From contig JAMXBD010003368.1 of the NCBI GenBank assembly GCA_024138025.1, forward strand, positions 1-64,000: a stretch of DNA of 64,000 nt, in the 5' to 3' direction. Both the position numbers and the translations under genes were made by a program. The notes beneath the pieces were generated by a model. It ran no database searches. It was not told the DNA's origin and saw only the letters and a program-made list of their open reading frames with translations. How positions within the stretch are numbered: position 1 is the first letter of the stretch; every line of letters starts with the position of its first letter. This document shows, one piece after another, positions 24,451 to 37,290 of the stretch. The stretch comes from Combretum micranthum. Lineage: Eukaryota; Streptophyta; Magnoliopsida; Myrtales; Combretaceae.

Positions 24451-24944
24451 AAAGATAACTTTTAATTGAGTTAAAACACAATATTCCTCATATTAGAATC
24501 CATGGTGATTTTAGGTCTAAGGATTAAAACAACACTACAGATGAGAAATACTTATCGCATTGATCCATATAACATTATCATATTTGGTCATTCCAATACA
24601 ATATACTTTTACATGTACTTATGTGCTTAATTAATATCTCATATCCATGATCAATAAAACATGATCATCATCTAAACAACATACTAGTTTTAATTCATTA
24701 TTATTCCATATAACGAACGACTATAGATAATTTAGAATAAAATTATTTTTCACTTTATGGTTTTACTATTAAAGTCACATACTTTAATGACATAAGGAAT
24801 AACTAATTTATCCAAGGAATAATACTTTAACAAAGCAAAAAGGCTAATAAAAACCTTGATAAAGAAAATGACTCATATTATAAAGATAATACACATTCAA
24901 ATGGCATAGAATTCATGTAGACTAGTTAAACATAAGTTTAACCC
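24451..24944 (-). mobile_element. 3' untranslated part of copia element K, right of the E insertion
   Basis: AT-rich sequence with no open frame between the E LTR and the RNase H end of K. Nothing else is recognisable in it. Confidence 0.5.
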
Positions 24945-27830
24945 TTAATGCTCTAGTATGACTATCATGCTTAGACTAGGGAAGAGGCTTAGCCAACGGA
25001 TTTGTAATATTGTCTCCTGTATGTACTCTACATATCTTAACATCTCCTCTATTGATGATCTCTCGAATGAGATGATAACATCTGAGTATATGTTTGGATC
25101 ACTGGTGTGATCTTGGTTTCTTAGCCTGTGCAATAGCCCCATTGTTATCACAATAGAGGTCCATTAGATCTGAAATGCTAGGAACAACTCATAAAGAAGT
25201 AATGAACTTCTTGATCTAAACTGCTTCCTTAGGTGCATCCGATGCTGCTATATACTCTACCTCTTTAGTAAAATCCGCAACTGTGTCCTGTTTGGAACTC
25301 TTTCAGCTTACAACACCTCCATTCAAACAAAATACATAACTAGATTGCAATCGAAAATCATCTAAATCAGACTAAAAACTGACATATGTGTAACTATTTA
25401 CCACAAGATTAGTTTCATGTCCTCCATATGTTAAAACAACATCCTTAGTCCTTCTCAAATACTTTAGAATGTTTTTTGCTGATATCCAGTGACTCTCACC
25501 TAGATCTGACTGATGCCTACTTGTGATGCTTAATGCATAAGTGACATCAGGTCGAGTGCATAAAATGACATACATGATGGAACCAATAGTAGAAGCATAT
25601 GGAATCCTACTCATGCGTTTCTGTTCCTCCTTCGAAGCAAGACATTAAGTCTTACTCAATTTAATTCCATATGACATTGGAAGAAATCCTCTCTTAGTAT
25701 TTTTCATACTAAATGTTTTTAGTACTTTGTTAATGTATGCACTTTGACTTAAGCTAATGGTTCTGCTAGATCTATCTCTATAGATCTTGATGCCAAGAAT
25801 ATAGGCAGCTTCACCTAAGTCCTTCATTGAGAAACAATTTCCTAACCATGTTTTGACATTTTGTAATGTAGGAATATCACTTCCAACAAGCAGTATGTCG
25901 TCTACATAAGCACCAAAAAATATTGCGCTCCTACTAACCTTCTCATAAACACAAGGTTCATCCTCATTTTGAAAGAAATCAAATTGTTTGATTGCTTCAT
26001 CAAAACGAAGATTCCAACTTCGAGATGCTTGCTTCAATCCATAAAATGGATCTTTGAAGCTTGCAAACATTATGTGAATTCCTAGTCTGTCAAAACCCTT
26101 ATGTTGTGTCGTGTATACATCCTCAATAAGGTTTCCATTCAAAAAGGTTTTTTTGACATCCATTTGCCATATCTTATAGTCATAATATGTAGCTATAGGA
26201 AGAGGAATTCTAACACTTAAGCCTGACTGCAGGTGAAAACGTTTCATCATAGTCAATACCATGAGTTTGTTTAAAACCTTTTGCAACTAGTCGTGCTTTG
26301 TAAATATGCACGTTGCTATCCATGTCAGTTTTCTTCTTGAAAACCCATTTACACCAATGGTTTTGACTCCATCAGGTAGATCAATCAAAATCCAAACTTG
26401 ATTATCATATATGAATTGCATTTCTGCTTTCATGGCTGTTAACCATTTCTCAAAGTCAGAGCCTTTTATTGCTTCCTTGTAAGATGTGGGCTCATCTTGA
26501 TCTATGAGCATTACATCACGATTGTCAGTGATGAGAAAATCATATCTCTCAAGCTCATGACGAATCCTACCAGACCTATGTGGGCCTTCAGCAAGTGGTT
26601 CAGGCTCAGCAACTATTTGTGAGTCTGATCGAACATCCATCATGGGCGCTGTATCAGTTTGTGGTTCTCAAACTTCTTGAGTTGTATTTTACTCCCGCTG
26701 GTTCCTTTAAAAACAAACTCTCTCTAAAAAGTGACTATTACGAGTAACAAACATTTTGTTCTCAGATTAGCTATAGAAGTAATATCCTTTTGTTTCTTTT
26801 AGATATCCCACAAACAAGCATTTATTAGATTTGGGTGCCAATTTCTCAGACACTTGACGTTTGACATATGCATCACATTCCCATATCATTAGAAAAGACA
26901 AACTTGGATGTTTTCTATTCTATAACTCATATGATGTCTTTTCAACGATTTTGATGGAACCCTGCTCAATATAAACAGCAGTTTTCAAGGCATATCCCTA
27001 GAAGGATATTATAAGATCTGTCTGACTCATCATTGATCGAAACATATCTAATAAGGTTCAATTTCTCCATCAAAACACCATTCCATGTGGTATTCCTGGA
27101 GGAGTTAGCGATGAGATTATCCCATAATCCCTAAGATAGTCAGAAAAATCTTGGTTTAAATATTCACCACCTCAATCTGATCGAAGTGTTTTGATATTTT
27201 ACCAAGTTGATTTTGTACTTCATTTTTGAATATTTTGAACTTTTCAAAAGATTTAGATTTACGCTTCATTAGGTACACATATCCATACCTGCTAAAGTCA
27301 TCAGTCAAAGAAATGAAGTACAAAAAACCTTCTCTAGCAGGTGAACTCAATGGTCCACATACATTTGTATGTATGAGGCCTAACAAGTCAGTAGCTTTCT
27401 CACTTTGTCAGTAAAAGGAGCCTTTGTCATGTTACCCATCAAACAAGATTTGCATGATTCATATAACTCCAAATCAAATGAATCTAAAAACCCATCTTGA
27501 TGAACTTTGATATGTGTTTCTCGTTAATGTGTCCCAAACGACAATGCCAGAAGTAAGTCGGATTCAAATTGTTAGATTGGAATCTTTTGATATTATATTA
27601 TAAATAGACTTATTAACAGACTTATCAAAGTTTAGAACATAGAGACCATTCAATATATGAGCAAAACCATAAAAGATGTCTCTATAATGGATGGAGATTG
27701 TATTATTCTCAATAACAAATCTAAAACCATCCTTGTCCAAACATAAAACTGAAATAATGTTGCTGCTCATAGTAGGCACATAGTAACAGTTGCTTGAAAT
27801 TAAAATAAGTCCATAATGCAAAGTTAATTA
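24945..27830 (-). pseudogene. Copia element K, first copy: pol (integrase-RT-RNase H)
   Basis: Minus-strand order is GAG-pre-integrase, integrase (core text such as YFISLTDDFSRYGYVY), RT and RNase H, which is the Ty1/copia order (integrase before RT). RT motifs include MDVKKTFLNGNLIEDVY, YGLKQASRSWNLRFDEAIK and AYVDDILLVGSDIP, the last being the YVDD catalytic box (near 25890). RNase H includes IPYASTIGSIMYV and, at about 25100-25200, DLYCDNNGAIAQAK. The expected TDASF acidic motif is changed (TYVSF) and followed by a stop. There are many stops and frameshifts. This is a dead pol. The copia lineage (Tork/Angela-like) is only a guess. Confidence 0.88.
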
Positions 27831-28935
27831 AAAAGTTTCTAATGCTAGTGCAACAACTCTTGCTCCATTTACCATACGTAGGCCCACTTCGCCTTTTGCC
27901 AATTTTTTACTTTGCTTGAGACCCTGCACATTTACACAAATGTGAGAGCACATCGAGAATGTAATACCCATGATGTAGAAGTAGATAAATTGATTTGTAT
28001 AACATAAATACCTGAAAAGTAGTCTCACTACCCTTCTTCTTTTTCAATCTTCCAAGTATAGCTTGCAATTCCTCTTCCAATGATCTGGTTTATTGTAAAG
28101 AAGCAAACCCTTCCTTTGGTGGTTTAGTCTTGTGCTCGGTTTTGGGCCTTTTAGCTTTGGTCTCACCTTTTACTTTGCCCTTACCCTTGCCATTGGCTTT
28201 TCGCTTTTTGCGTCTCTTTTGAACCATCAGAACATTATTATTTGTTTTAATGTTATGTTTTGCTTCCTTAAGCACCCCATGCAATTCCATGATAGACTAT
28301 CCATTTTATGCATGTTGTAATTCATCAAAAATTGGTCATAACTAGGAGGTAAAGAGCCTAAGATCATATCCATAGCCAACTCTCTAGGAATTGGAAAACC
28401 AACCTTCTCAAGTCTATCAATGTAGCCTTTCATCTTGAGTACATGTGTACTCACGGAGCTACCAAGAGCCATTTTATAAAAATTCAATTCTCGGGTACTG
28501 TAAACCTCTCATGCCTTGTCTGTTCTTGGAACATTTCCTTAAGGTGTACGATCATATCGTACGCTTTCATGTCCTCCATTTGCTTCTTAAGCTAGGATCC
28601 ATGACGGCAAGCATGATGCAAGTGACATCCAAAGAGTCCTCTTTATGCATATTATAAGCATTCCTTTCAGCTCTTGGAGCATCAGCAACAGGTTCTTCAA
28701 GGGTTGGTTCATCAATTACATATAACTTCCTTTCATGCTTAAGAATAATTCTTCAGTTTCGATGCCAATCAAGGAAGTTTGTGGTATTCAGTTTTTCTTT
28801 TTTGAGAATCGATTGCAACGTTGTATTGTTTATTGCCATAATCTACATACAGATGTATGCAAAGTTAATTTATCTTTATGTAAGCCATTTTACTTGCTTC
28901 CACTATTTTATCAAATTAATAACCCTGAATATTAA
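27831..28935 (-). pseudogene. Copia element K, first copy: gag
   Basis: UBN2-type copia Gag on the minus strand, with VSTHVLKMKGYIDRLEK and GSLPPSYDQFLMNYNMHKMD, followed by a lysine-rich stretch and a zinc-knuckle remnant (PDHWKRNC region near 28040-28090) that is out of frame here. At about 28935 the sequence switches without an LTR into RNase H of the second copy. Confidence 0.8.
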
Positions 28936-31500
28936 AACATCCTTAATCCTTCTCAAATACTTTAGAATGTTTTTTACTGATATCAGTGACTCTCACCTGG
29001 ATTTGACTGATGCCTACTTGTGATGCTTAATGAATAAGCGACATCAAGTTGAGTGCATAAAATAACATAGATGATGGAACCAATAGCAGAAGCATATGGA
29101 ATCCTATTCATGCGTTTCCGTTCCTCCTTCGAAGCAAGACATTGAGTCTTGCTCAATTTAATTCCATATGACATTGGAAGAAATCCTTTCTTAGAATTTT
29201 TCATACTAAATGTTTTTAGTACTTTGTCAATGTATGTACTCTGACTTAGGCTAATGGTCCTGCTAGATCTATCTCTATAGATCTTAATGCCTAAATATAG
29301 GTAGCTTCACCTAAGTCCTTCATTGAGAAACAATTTCCTAACCATGTTTTGACATTTTGTAATGTAGGAATATCGCTTCCAACAAGCAGTATGTCGTCTA
29401 CATAAGCACCAAGAAAACTATTGCGCTCCTACTAACCTTCTCGTAAACATAAGGTTCATCTTCATTTTGAAAGAAATCAAACTGTTTGATTGCTTCATCA
29501 AAACGAAGATTCCAACTTCGAGATGCTTGCTTCAGGCCATAAATGGATCTTTGAAGCTTGCAAACCTTATGTGAATTCCTTGGACTATCGAAACCCTCAT
29601 ATTGTGTCATGTACACATCCTCAATAAGGTTTCCATTCAAAAATGCTATTTTGACATCCATTTTCCATATCTTATAGTCATAATATGCAGCTATAACAAG
29701 AGTAATTCTAACACTTAAGCATGACTGCAGGTGAAAAGGTTTTGTCATAGTCTATACCATGAGTTTTTTTAAAACTTTTTGCAACTAGTCGTGCTTTGTA
29801 AATATGCACGTTACCATCCATGTCAGTTTTCTTTTTGAAAACCCATTTACACCCAACGGTTATGACTCCATCAAGTGGATCAATCAAAGTCCAAACTTGA
29901 TTATCATATATGGATTGCATTTTTGCTTTCATGGCTATTAACCATTTCTCAGAGTTAGAGCCCTTTATTGCTTCCTGGTAAGATGTGGGCTCATCTTGAT
30001 CTATGAGCATTACATCACGATTGTCAGTATGAGAAATTCATATCTCTCAAGCTCATGACGATCCTACCAGATCTACACGAGCCTTCAGCTAGTGGTTCAA
30101 GCTCAGCAACTATTTGTGAGTCTAATCGAACATCCATCATGGGTGTTGTATCAATTTGTGGTTCTTAAACTTCTTGAGTTGTATTTTACTGCCAGTGGTT
30201 CCTTTAAAAACAAACTCTTTCTCTAAAAAGTGACCATTACGAGCAACAAACACTTTCTTCTCAAATCAGCTATAGAAGTAATATCCTTTTGTTTCTTCTA
30301 GATATCCCACAAGCAAGCATTTATTAGATTTGGGTTCCAATTTGTTAGACACTTAACGTTTGACATATGCATTACAATCCCATATCTTTAGAAAAGACAA
30401 ACTTGATGTTTTCCATTCTATAACTCATAGGATGTCTTTTCAACCAATTTTGATGGAACCCTATTCAATATAAACGCAGTAGTTTTCAGGGCATATCCCT
30501 AGAAAGATATTGGAAGATCTATATGACTCATCATTTATCGAACCATATATAATAAGGTTCAATTTCTCCATTCAAAAACACCATTCCATTGTGGTGTTCC
30601 TGAGGAGTTACCGATGAGATTATCCCATAATCCCTAAGATAGTAGAAAAATCTTAGCTTAAATATTCACCACCTCAATTTGATCGAAGTGTTTTGATATT
30701 TTTACCAAGTTGATTTTGTACTTCATTTTTGAATATTTTGAACTTTTCAAAAGATTCAGATTTATGCTTCATTAGGTACACATATCCATACCTGCTAAAG
30801 TCATGAGTAAAAGAAATGAAGTATAAATAACCTCCTCTAGCAAGTAAACTCAATGGTCCACATACATCTATATGTGTGAGGCCCAACAAATCAGTAGCTT
30901 CTCACTTTGTCCAGTAAAAGGAGCCTTCATCATGTTACCCATCAAACAAGATTTGCATGATTCATATAATTCGAAATCAAATGAATCTAAAAACCTATCT
31001 TGATGAAGCTTTGATATGCGTTTCTCGTTAATGTGTCCCAAAGGATAATGCCAGAAGTAAGTCGGATTCAAATTGTTAGATTGGAATCTTTTGGTATTTT
31101 TATTATAAATGGACTTATTATCAGATTTATCAAAGTTTAGAACATAGAGACCATTCAATAAATGAGCCAAACCATAAAAGATGTCTCCATAATGGATGGA
31201 GATTGTATTATTCTCAATAACAAATCTAGAATCATCCTTGTCCAAACATTAAACTGAAATAATGTTACTGCTCATAGCAGGCACATAGTAACAGTTGCTT
31301 AAAATTAAAATAAATCCATAACGCAAAGTTAATTAAAAGGTTCCTACAGCTAGTGCAACAACTCTTGCTCCATTTGCCGCACATAGGCCCACTTCGCCTT
31401 TTGCTAATTTTCTACTTTACTTGAGACCTTGCACATTTACATAAATATTGGAGCCACATCTAGAATCTAATACCCATGATGTAGAAGTAGATAAATTGAT
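28936..31500 (-). pseudogene. Copia element K, second copy: pol
   Basis: Repeats 25438-27830 with scattered differences. RNase H is partial at 28936-29204, RT is at about 29205-30010 (MDVKIAFLNGNLIEDVY, YGLKQASRSWNLRFDEAIK), integrase at about 30600-30890 (YFISFTHDFSRYGYVY) and GAG-pre-integrase at 30868-31245 (TYFWHYPLGHINEKRISKL). RT and integrase are broken by stops. This copy lacks the C-terminal RNase H and the 3' LTR; its first base abuts the gag of copy one. Confidence 0.87.
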
Positions 31501-31934
31501 TTGTATAACATAAATACTTGAAGAAGTAGTCTTACTACCCTTCTTCTTTTTTCAGATCCTCCAATTATAGCTTGCAATTCCTCTTCCAATGATCTGGTTT
31601 ATTGCAGAAGAAGCAAACCCCTTCCGTTTGTGGTTTAGTCTTAGGCTGGGTTTTGGGCCTTTTAGCCTTGGTCTAACCTCTTACTTTGCCCTTACCTTTG
31701 CCATTGGCTTTTCGCTTTTTGCCCTGTCTCTTTTGAACCATCAGACATTATTATTTTTTTTAATGTTATGTTTTGCTTCCTTAAGCACCCCATGCAATTC
31801 CATGATAGACTTATCCATTTTGTGCATGTTGTAATTCATCAAAAATTGGTCATAACTAGCAGGTAAAGAGCCTAAGATCATATCCATATCCAACTCTAGG
31901 AATTGGAGAACCAACCTTCTCAAGTCTATCATGT
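31501..31934 (-). pseudogene. Copia element K, second copy: gag (part split by LTR J)
   Basis: Contains an intact zinc-knuckle reading CFFCNKPDHWKRNC (near 31590-31630) and the LPASYDQFLMNYNMHKMDK segment. The coding sequence is interrupted by solo LTR J and resumes at 36318. One base is missing at the insertion site relative to copy one. Confidence 0.8.
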
Positions 31935-33134
31935 TGTAAACCTCCGAAAATTTCATAATTCTTAAAAGTAATCCTAGAAGTCTAATATCAAAATTCAAAT
32001 CCCGAAAAATCGACTCAAGATAAAAACCCAATTCTAGACCGAGTCAAACACCAGAAACGAAACTCTAAAAATCGAACCAAGTTAAAACTTAATTCCAAAT
32101 AAGATCAAAAACGAGATTTCTTAGTCTCGAGAAAACGAGAACCTTTGAAACAAAAAAGTCCTACTACCGGTTTAATCAACGTTCGTACGCCAATCAAATC
32201 ATCTATCAAATTCATAAAACGCAAATCAAAACGATAGATCCAAATACCGCTTAACAACGAAATGATGAAATCTTAAATCCTTCGGTAAAATTTTAGAATC
32301 ACAATTTTCAATTTTCACCAAAAGTCAAACTGAGTCAACTCATAACCCTAGACTCGGTTAAACGATCCCGAGAACTAAAAACTATTAAATAATCACAAAT
32401 AAAATAAGCTAAACCATAGAGGTCGAGCTAAAAATATAAAACGATCAAAACTCGAAAATTATACGAACTTACAAATATTCGACGAAACTAGAAGTCAAAC
32501 CGGAACCCTGAAGTCAACAAAGCTTATAATGAACTCTAGTGTTTAAGATCCGGCAATCCCACGTTTTCAAACCCTGGAAAACGAAATTAAGTTAATAGCT
32601 TAAAATGGTTCATAATAATATAAGGCAACATAAAAATATCATATTCGCGAATTTCGAGTGTCCTTCCGACTCAAACAGGATCAGTGCTCGAAAAGCGTGT
32701 CCTAGTGCTCGGAATATTAAAAATATTCCGTTTATACCAATAGACTCATAAAAATACAAGGGATCCAAAAATATCAGTTTTAGAATTTTTCGATAGCTAA
32801 AAATTACAGATATCGCATTATTACATGTATTTTTATTACTACCAGTACTTTAATTGTCTAGTCTACTATTTATAGTACTTTTCTACTATTCATTACTATT
32901 CACCTATCTCTACTTTTCTTACACCTACATATCTATTTTCTTACTTTTTATATTTCCAATACATCTTATATCAAATCATATCTTACATATTAATTATTTT
33001 CTTGCAAAAATTACAAAACAAACAAAATATACTCTCCTCCCTCTCTCTCTTATGCGCCGCCATCCCTCTATTTCCCTCAATTATTTTTCTTTTTCAAATT
33101 ATTTTATTACATCTAATTTCCACTCTAAAAATTC

Positions 33135-33142
33135 TATAAATA
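33135..33142 (+). promoter_or_regulatory. TATA box of LTR J
   Basis: TATAAATA followed by ccccat and a C/T-rich run that ends at a splice donor (ccttag|gtaaaa, 33326). The identical arrangement is in the D LTRs. Confidence 0.65.
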
Positions 33143-35136
33143 CCCCATTTCCTCCTTCATTCTTTCACACACTCATTTTACATAACAAAACTCTACCAAA
33201 ACACTCTCTCAAAACCTCTCTCCAACCATTCCCTTTCAAATACTCTCTATCCATTTCTACTCTTCAAGAAGAAAATCAAACACAAAACCCAATTATCTCT
33301 TTTCAAACCTTCCATAAAACCTTAGGTAAAAATTCTACCTATTTTTTATCATGTTCATACAACTTAACATGAGTTTAGTGTATGTTTCTTAAACTCATGA
33401 GAGTTAAAGAAACAACAATTTATTCATGTTTTGTTTTGTTCATGTTTCTATTCTTTGCTTTATGTTAATATTATGTTTGTTATTATTATTGTTATTATTT
33501 GTTTCTAATCTAACTTATATAATATTATGTATACTATGTATATATATTTATTTAGAGCATATAAGCTCATTTGTTATTTATTTACTTTCAAGTTATGTAA
33601 TTTATTTATTTCATGTTGTTATTAAGACTAGTCTTTCTAGTCTTTCTAGTCTTAGACTCGTCCATATCAAGTTAAAACAATCTTTTATTTATTTTCTTTA
33701 ATCTTTCGAGACTAGTCCATTCTTAGTCCCGGGATGTCTTGATGAAGCTAAGGCTCCAATACTTGACCGGGATACCTTAATGAAGCTAAGGTTCCCAATA
33801 CTTGATATTTTATTTTCTTACTTATTATTTGTTTCTAGTAATTTCTTATGTTCTTATTACTTTATATGCTCATGATACTTTCATCTACATAATGCTAATG
33901 TCTCAACTAATCTAAAAATAGAATTTTACTTTACTAAAGGAACTTAAAACCGAATTTTCTATTATATGATTTATCACAAAATCATGAAGTTATTATCAAA
34001 AACATAAAAATAGAGTTTTCTCAACGTTTTCTTAAATAACAAAAATAGATTACCAAGGAAACATAAGAAATAAATATTTTCTTTGAATATTATGTTAATC
34101 TAAGCTTTAGTAAAATAATTTATTAATATTAAAAGTGTTTACAAAAAGCCTAAGATTTAAACTCTTTTAAACTTCATAATAAAACTAAGAAAACAAACTA
34201 GTTTTCAAAGTTAAGATAAAAATCAACTCATAAAGTTATGAACCCACTTAGGAAAAATAATGAATTTTCAAATTTCTAAAAAGAAGGAACTCATTTTCAA
34301 AAGAATATAAATAAAGTAAGATTAACAATAATGGATTTTATCAATAAAGATGATTCTTTTCAAAAGAAATGAAAAAACAAGTTTTAGAAAGCAAAAGCTT
34401 ATATTTTAGAAATGAATATAAGAAGACAAGACTCATTTTCTAAAACCATCCTAAATACAAAATTATAAAAAGGGTTTTCATCAACTTAATATACTTTTGA
34501 TAAATTTATCTTTAATCACTAGGAGTAAAATTTATGCAAGACTAAAGGTTAAAAGAAAATTTAACTTGTTTCGGAAAAAGAATGAAGAAAATAAAATAAG
34601 AATATACTCAAATTATAACAACCTATGAAGATATAAAGTTTCTTCAAAAGACTTGAAACAAAATTGTCGAAGCTAAAGTTTTAATAAATCAAAATGAATT
34701 GTTTTATGAAATAAATTGTTGAGACACTACTATTAGAAATCTTGCATATAAAGTGAGCTTATCTATATACTCAAAGGATTTATCAATTATATATATATAT
34801 ATATATATGTTTACTAAAGGATTTTCTTTAAAATGAAGTTGAGTTAGAAATGGATTTGCAAAAGTTTAGAAATAATTCGTTTTAAATCTGTACCCAACGT
34901 TTTTGGAATCCAAATGACCTTTTATGAAAAAGATAAGTTTAGAAATGGATATATCTTTTCGAATAGGTAGAAAACGGTATATTATATGCGGAATTCCGAG
35001 TTAAAATGAGCAAGTTATGACCATTTTAAGTTGGAATTTCCTCTTATATGATTTTACCGCGATTTTAAGTAAAGTTTAGAATCTCCAAGATTAGAAATTT
35101 CATGAAAGACTCATCCCGGGTATTTCTATTGTCTAG

Positions 35137-35203
35137 GTGATGAAGGATATGAGAATACCCTACCCGAGGATTACTACGACTAGGAAGATTGCAAAATGGA
35201 CGA
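35137..35203 (+). promoter_or_regulatory. Conserved LTR mini-exon (LTR J)
   Basis: A 67-nt segment after ttgtctag. The frame from 35136 reads GDEGYENTLPEDYYD with stop TAG at 35181-35183. The ATG reads aaaATGGACGA, followed by ttgagt: the donor has decayed from GT to TT. Confidence 0.6.
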
Positions 35204-36227
35204 TTGAGTTATTCCTCCTAATTTCATTACCTTGCTTGTGCTTGCAAGTAGTAGCATTAGTATACTAAGAAAAGATAAAAATGATATATATATTTGAGGA
35301 ATTTGGGATTATGTGTATATACGTGATTCTATGTTTATGCATAAAATGAGAATTAAGAATATCGCAACTTCGAACTGTTTGTTTAAATAATTTTGTTTAC
35401 TTACTTGTATGCCTGTTTATTGTTTGCTAAATTGATTTATCGTCCCTAATAAACCTTAACAAGGTTTGGCTTAAGAAAAATAAAACGTTCACGCATAGCA
35501 TCCATCGAGTCACATCTATTTCGGAAGGCCGCTACTCCTACGTGTAGAGTTGGATTGGCTGTGATCATGCGGTGCCACGGGCCATGTTCCTTCCTGGAGA
35601 ATCCAAATCGCTCGGGGAAAGCGACTCTAGGTTCAGAGCCGAGCCAACCGAACGCTATGGGTGAAGACCTAGGGACTAGTAGTAGAAGGTCGAGGACCTT
35701 CAACCCCGATTCCCTAACCTTTGATACGGAGGGGTAAATCCGTTCTATATATGGTTTCCGGATAACTATATATATTTGCGTAATCATGTGATTGATGCAT
35801 TGTTTGCATAGCATATGAGTGAAAATCTAAATGAACTTGTTTGAATATATGATGCGAATGAAAAGGAATATCTCATTAAGCTAGTTGTAGCTTATACCTC
35901 TATAGATTTTGTTGAAACAAATATGCCCATGGCTTAAATTGAGGATCATAACATTAAGGAAGTCATGGAAGGATGATTAAGCTTCTATGAAGGAAATGGA
36001 ATCATAAGATGAAGTGATTTTATAAGGTTCTTTATATGTAATATATGATTAGTGATGTATATTTATTTGAAGATAATAGAGGGATATGCCCCTAAGAATT
36101 GAAATGTAATATGTATATGTTTTATGATAAGTATTCTCTTTGCCTTGTTACTTATTTATTATCAATATAAATTGCGCTACTCCGATGCGTTCCCTTGGTT
36201 GTGATGTACGCCTTGTATATAATATGG

Positions 36228-36317
36228 AAGCCTTTGCATGACTGAGGTAGTCATTCCTAGGCTTTAGTATTGTGTACGGCAGACTGCCACGTTTAGAGTA
36301 CCCCTTGGGGTGTGACA
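36228..36317 (+). promoter_or_regulatory. LTR-end stem-loops (LTR J)
   Basis: Two-part hairpin: AAGCCT (36228-36233) with AGGCTT (36259-36264), and inside it ATGACT (36238-36243) with AGTCAT (36249-36254), loop gaggt. The terminal stem is TGCCACG (36285-36291) with TGTGACA (36311-36317). Confidence 0.65.
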
Positions 36318-36690
36318 AATGTAGCCTTTCATCTTGAGTACATGTGCACTCACGAAGCTACCAAGAGCCATTTTATAAGAATTCAATTCTCAGGCTACTG
36401 TAAACCTCTCATGCCTTGCCTGTTCTTGGAACATTTCCTTAAGGTGTACGATCATATTGTATGCTTTCATGTCTTCCATTTGCTTCTAAAGCTCAGGATC
36501 CATGATGGCAAGCATGATGCAAGTGACATCCAAAGAGTCTTCTTTATGTTTATTATAAGCATTCCTTTCAGCTCTTGGAGCATCAGCAGTAGGTTCTTCA
36601 AGGGTTGGTTCATCAATTACATATAACTTCCTTTCATGCTTAAGAATAATTCTTAAGTTTCAATGCTAATTAAGGAAGTTTATGGTATTC
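36318..36690 (-). pseudogene. Copia element K, second copy: gag N-terminal part
   Basis: Matches 28413-28760 of copy one, including the segment encoding VSTHVLKMKG-like text. Stops are present. It continues the gag split by LTR J. Confidence 0.75.
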
Positions 36691-37290
36691 AGTTTTTCTT
36701 TTTGAGAATCGATCACAATGTTGTATTGTTTATTGCATAATTTACATACAGAGGTATGCAAAGTTAATTTATCTTTATATAAGCCATTTTACATGCTTCC
36801 ACTATTTTATCAAATTAATAACCCTCAAATATTAATTTGGAAACCATTTTATCAATAAAGTTTCTTAGTTGAATAAGATCCATATTTCACCAAATATTGA
36901 GTCAGCTGGGGTATGACACTCAAAATTTAGTTATTTAGGTAAGAAACTCTTTCCAATTACATCATATGTAACTCTTGTTATGGGATTGATATCACATGTC
37001 CCGACCTACTAATCCAATTCAATGCCATAGGCCTAAAAAAATTTTGATAGCTTATTTAAATCTAACCATTACGACATGTGGATAACACTATTATTCATCC
37101 TGTCTGACTAGGATAGTTTATTGCACCCTATTTTGGTAGAAGCTATAATTGGACGATCTAAACCTTAACAAGTGTCGAACCATGGAAAACATTTTATGAC
37201 TTAATATTATGTGAGAGATTTTAAAAGGTGATATTTCATATTACTTTCATATTATAAAGCACGTAAGATTATAAATATGGTATCACATAC
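36691..37290 (-). mobile_element. Upstream leader of copia element K
   Basis: Sequence between K gag and the insertion point of element C. The first 200 bases match copy one up to its junction; the rest is unique here. No coding frame, LTR border or primer site is recognisable. Confidence 0.45.

Larger units (their letters stand above)
31935..36317 (+). mobile_element. Solo LTR J (Tekay/Del-like), 4,383 bp
   Basis: It begins TGTAAACCTCCG and ends GGGGTGTGACA, flanked by catgt (31930-31934) and aatgt (36318-36322). Copy one of K shows the empty site as ctatcaatgt, so the duplication was aatgt and one base has been lost on the left. Visible parts are a TATA box at 33135-33142, C/T-rich exon 1 ending at 33325, a mini-exon at 35137-35203 and end stem-loops. 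A (TA)n microsatellite lies at about 34788-34808. Confidence 0.92.

Noticed and set aside
32854..33372. 172-residue open frame in LTR J
   Set aside because: Low-complexity Leu/Ser/Phe composition from C/T-rich promoter and exon 1 DNA, spanning the TATA box; no domain. The Met lies upstream of the likely transcription start.
34788..34808. (TA)n run as a functional origin or regulatory signal
   Set aside because: Ordinary microsatellite; similar runs at 38390, 49037 and 58345 vary in length even between the D LTRs.
35446..35814. 122-residue minus-strand open frame in LTR J
   Set aside because: Antisense to conserved LTR sequence; the equivalent stretches in other LTRs do not keep the frame.
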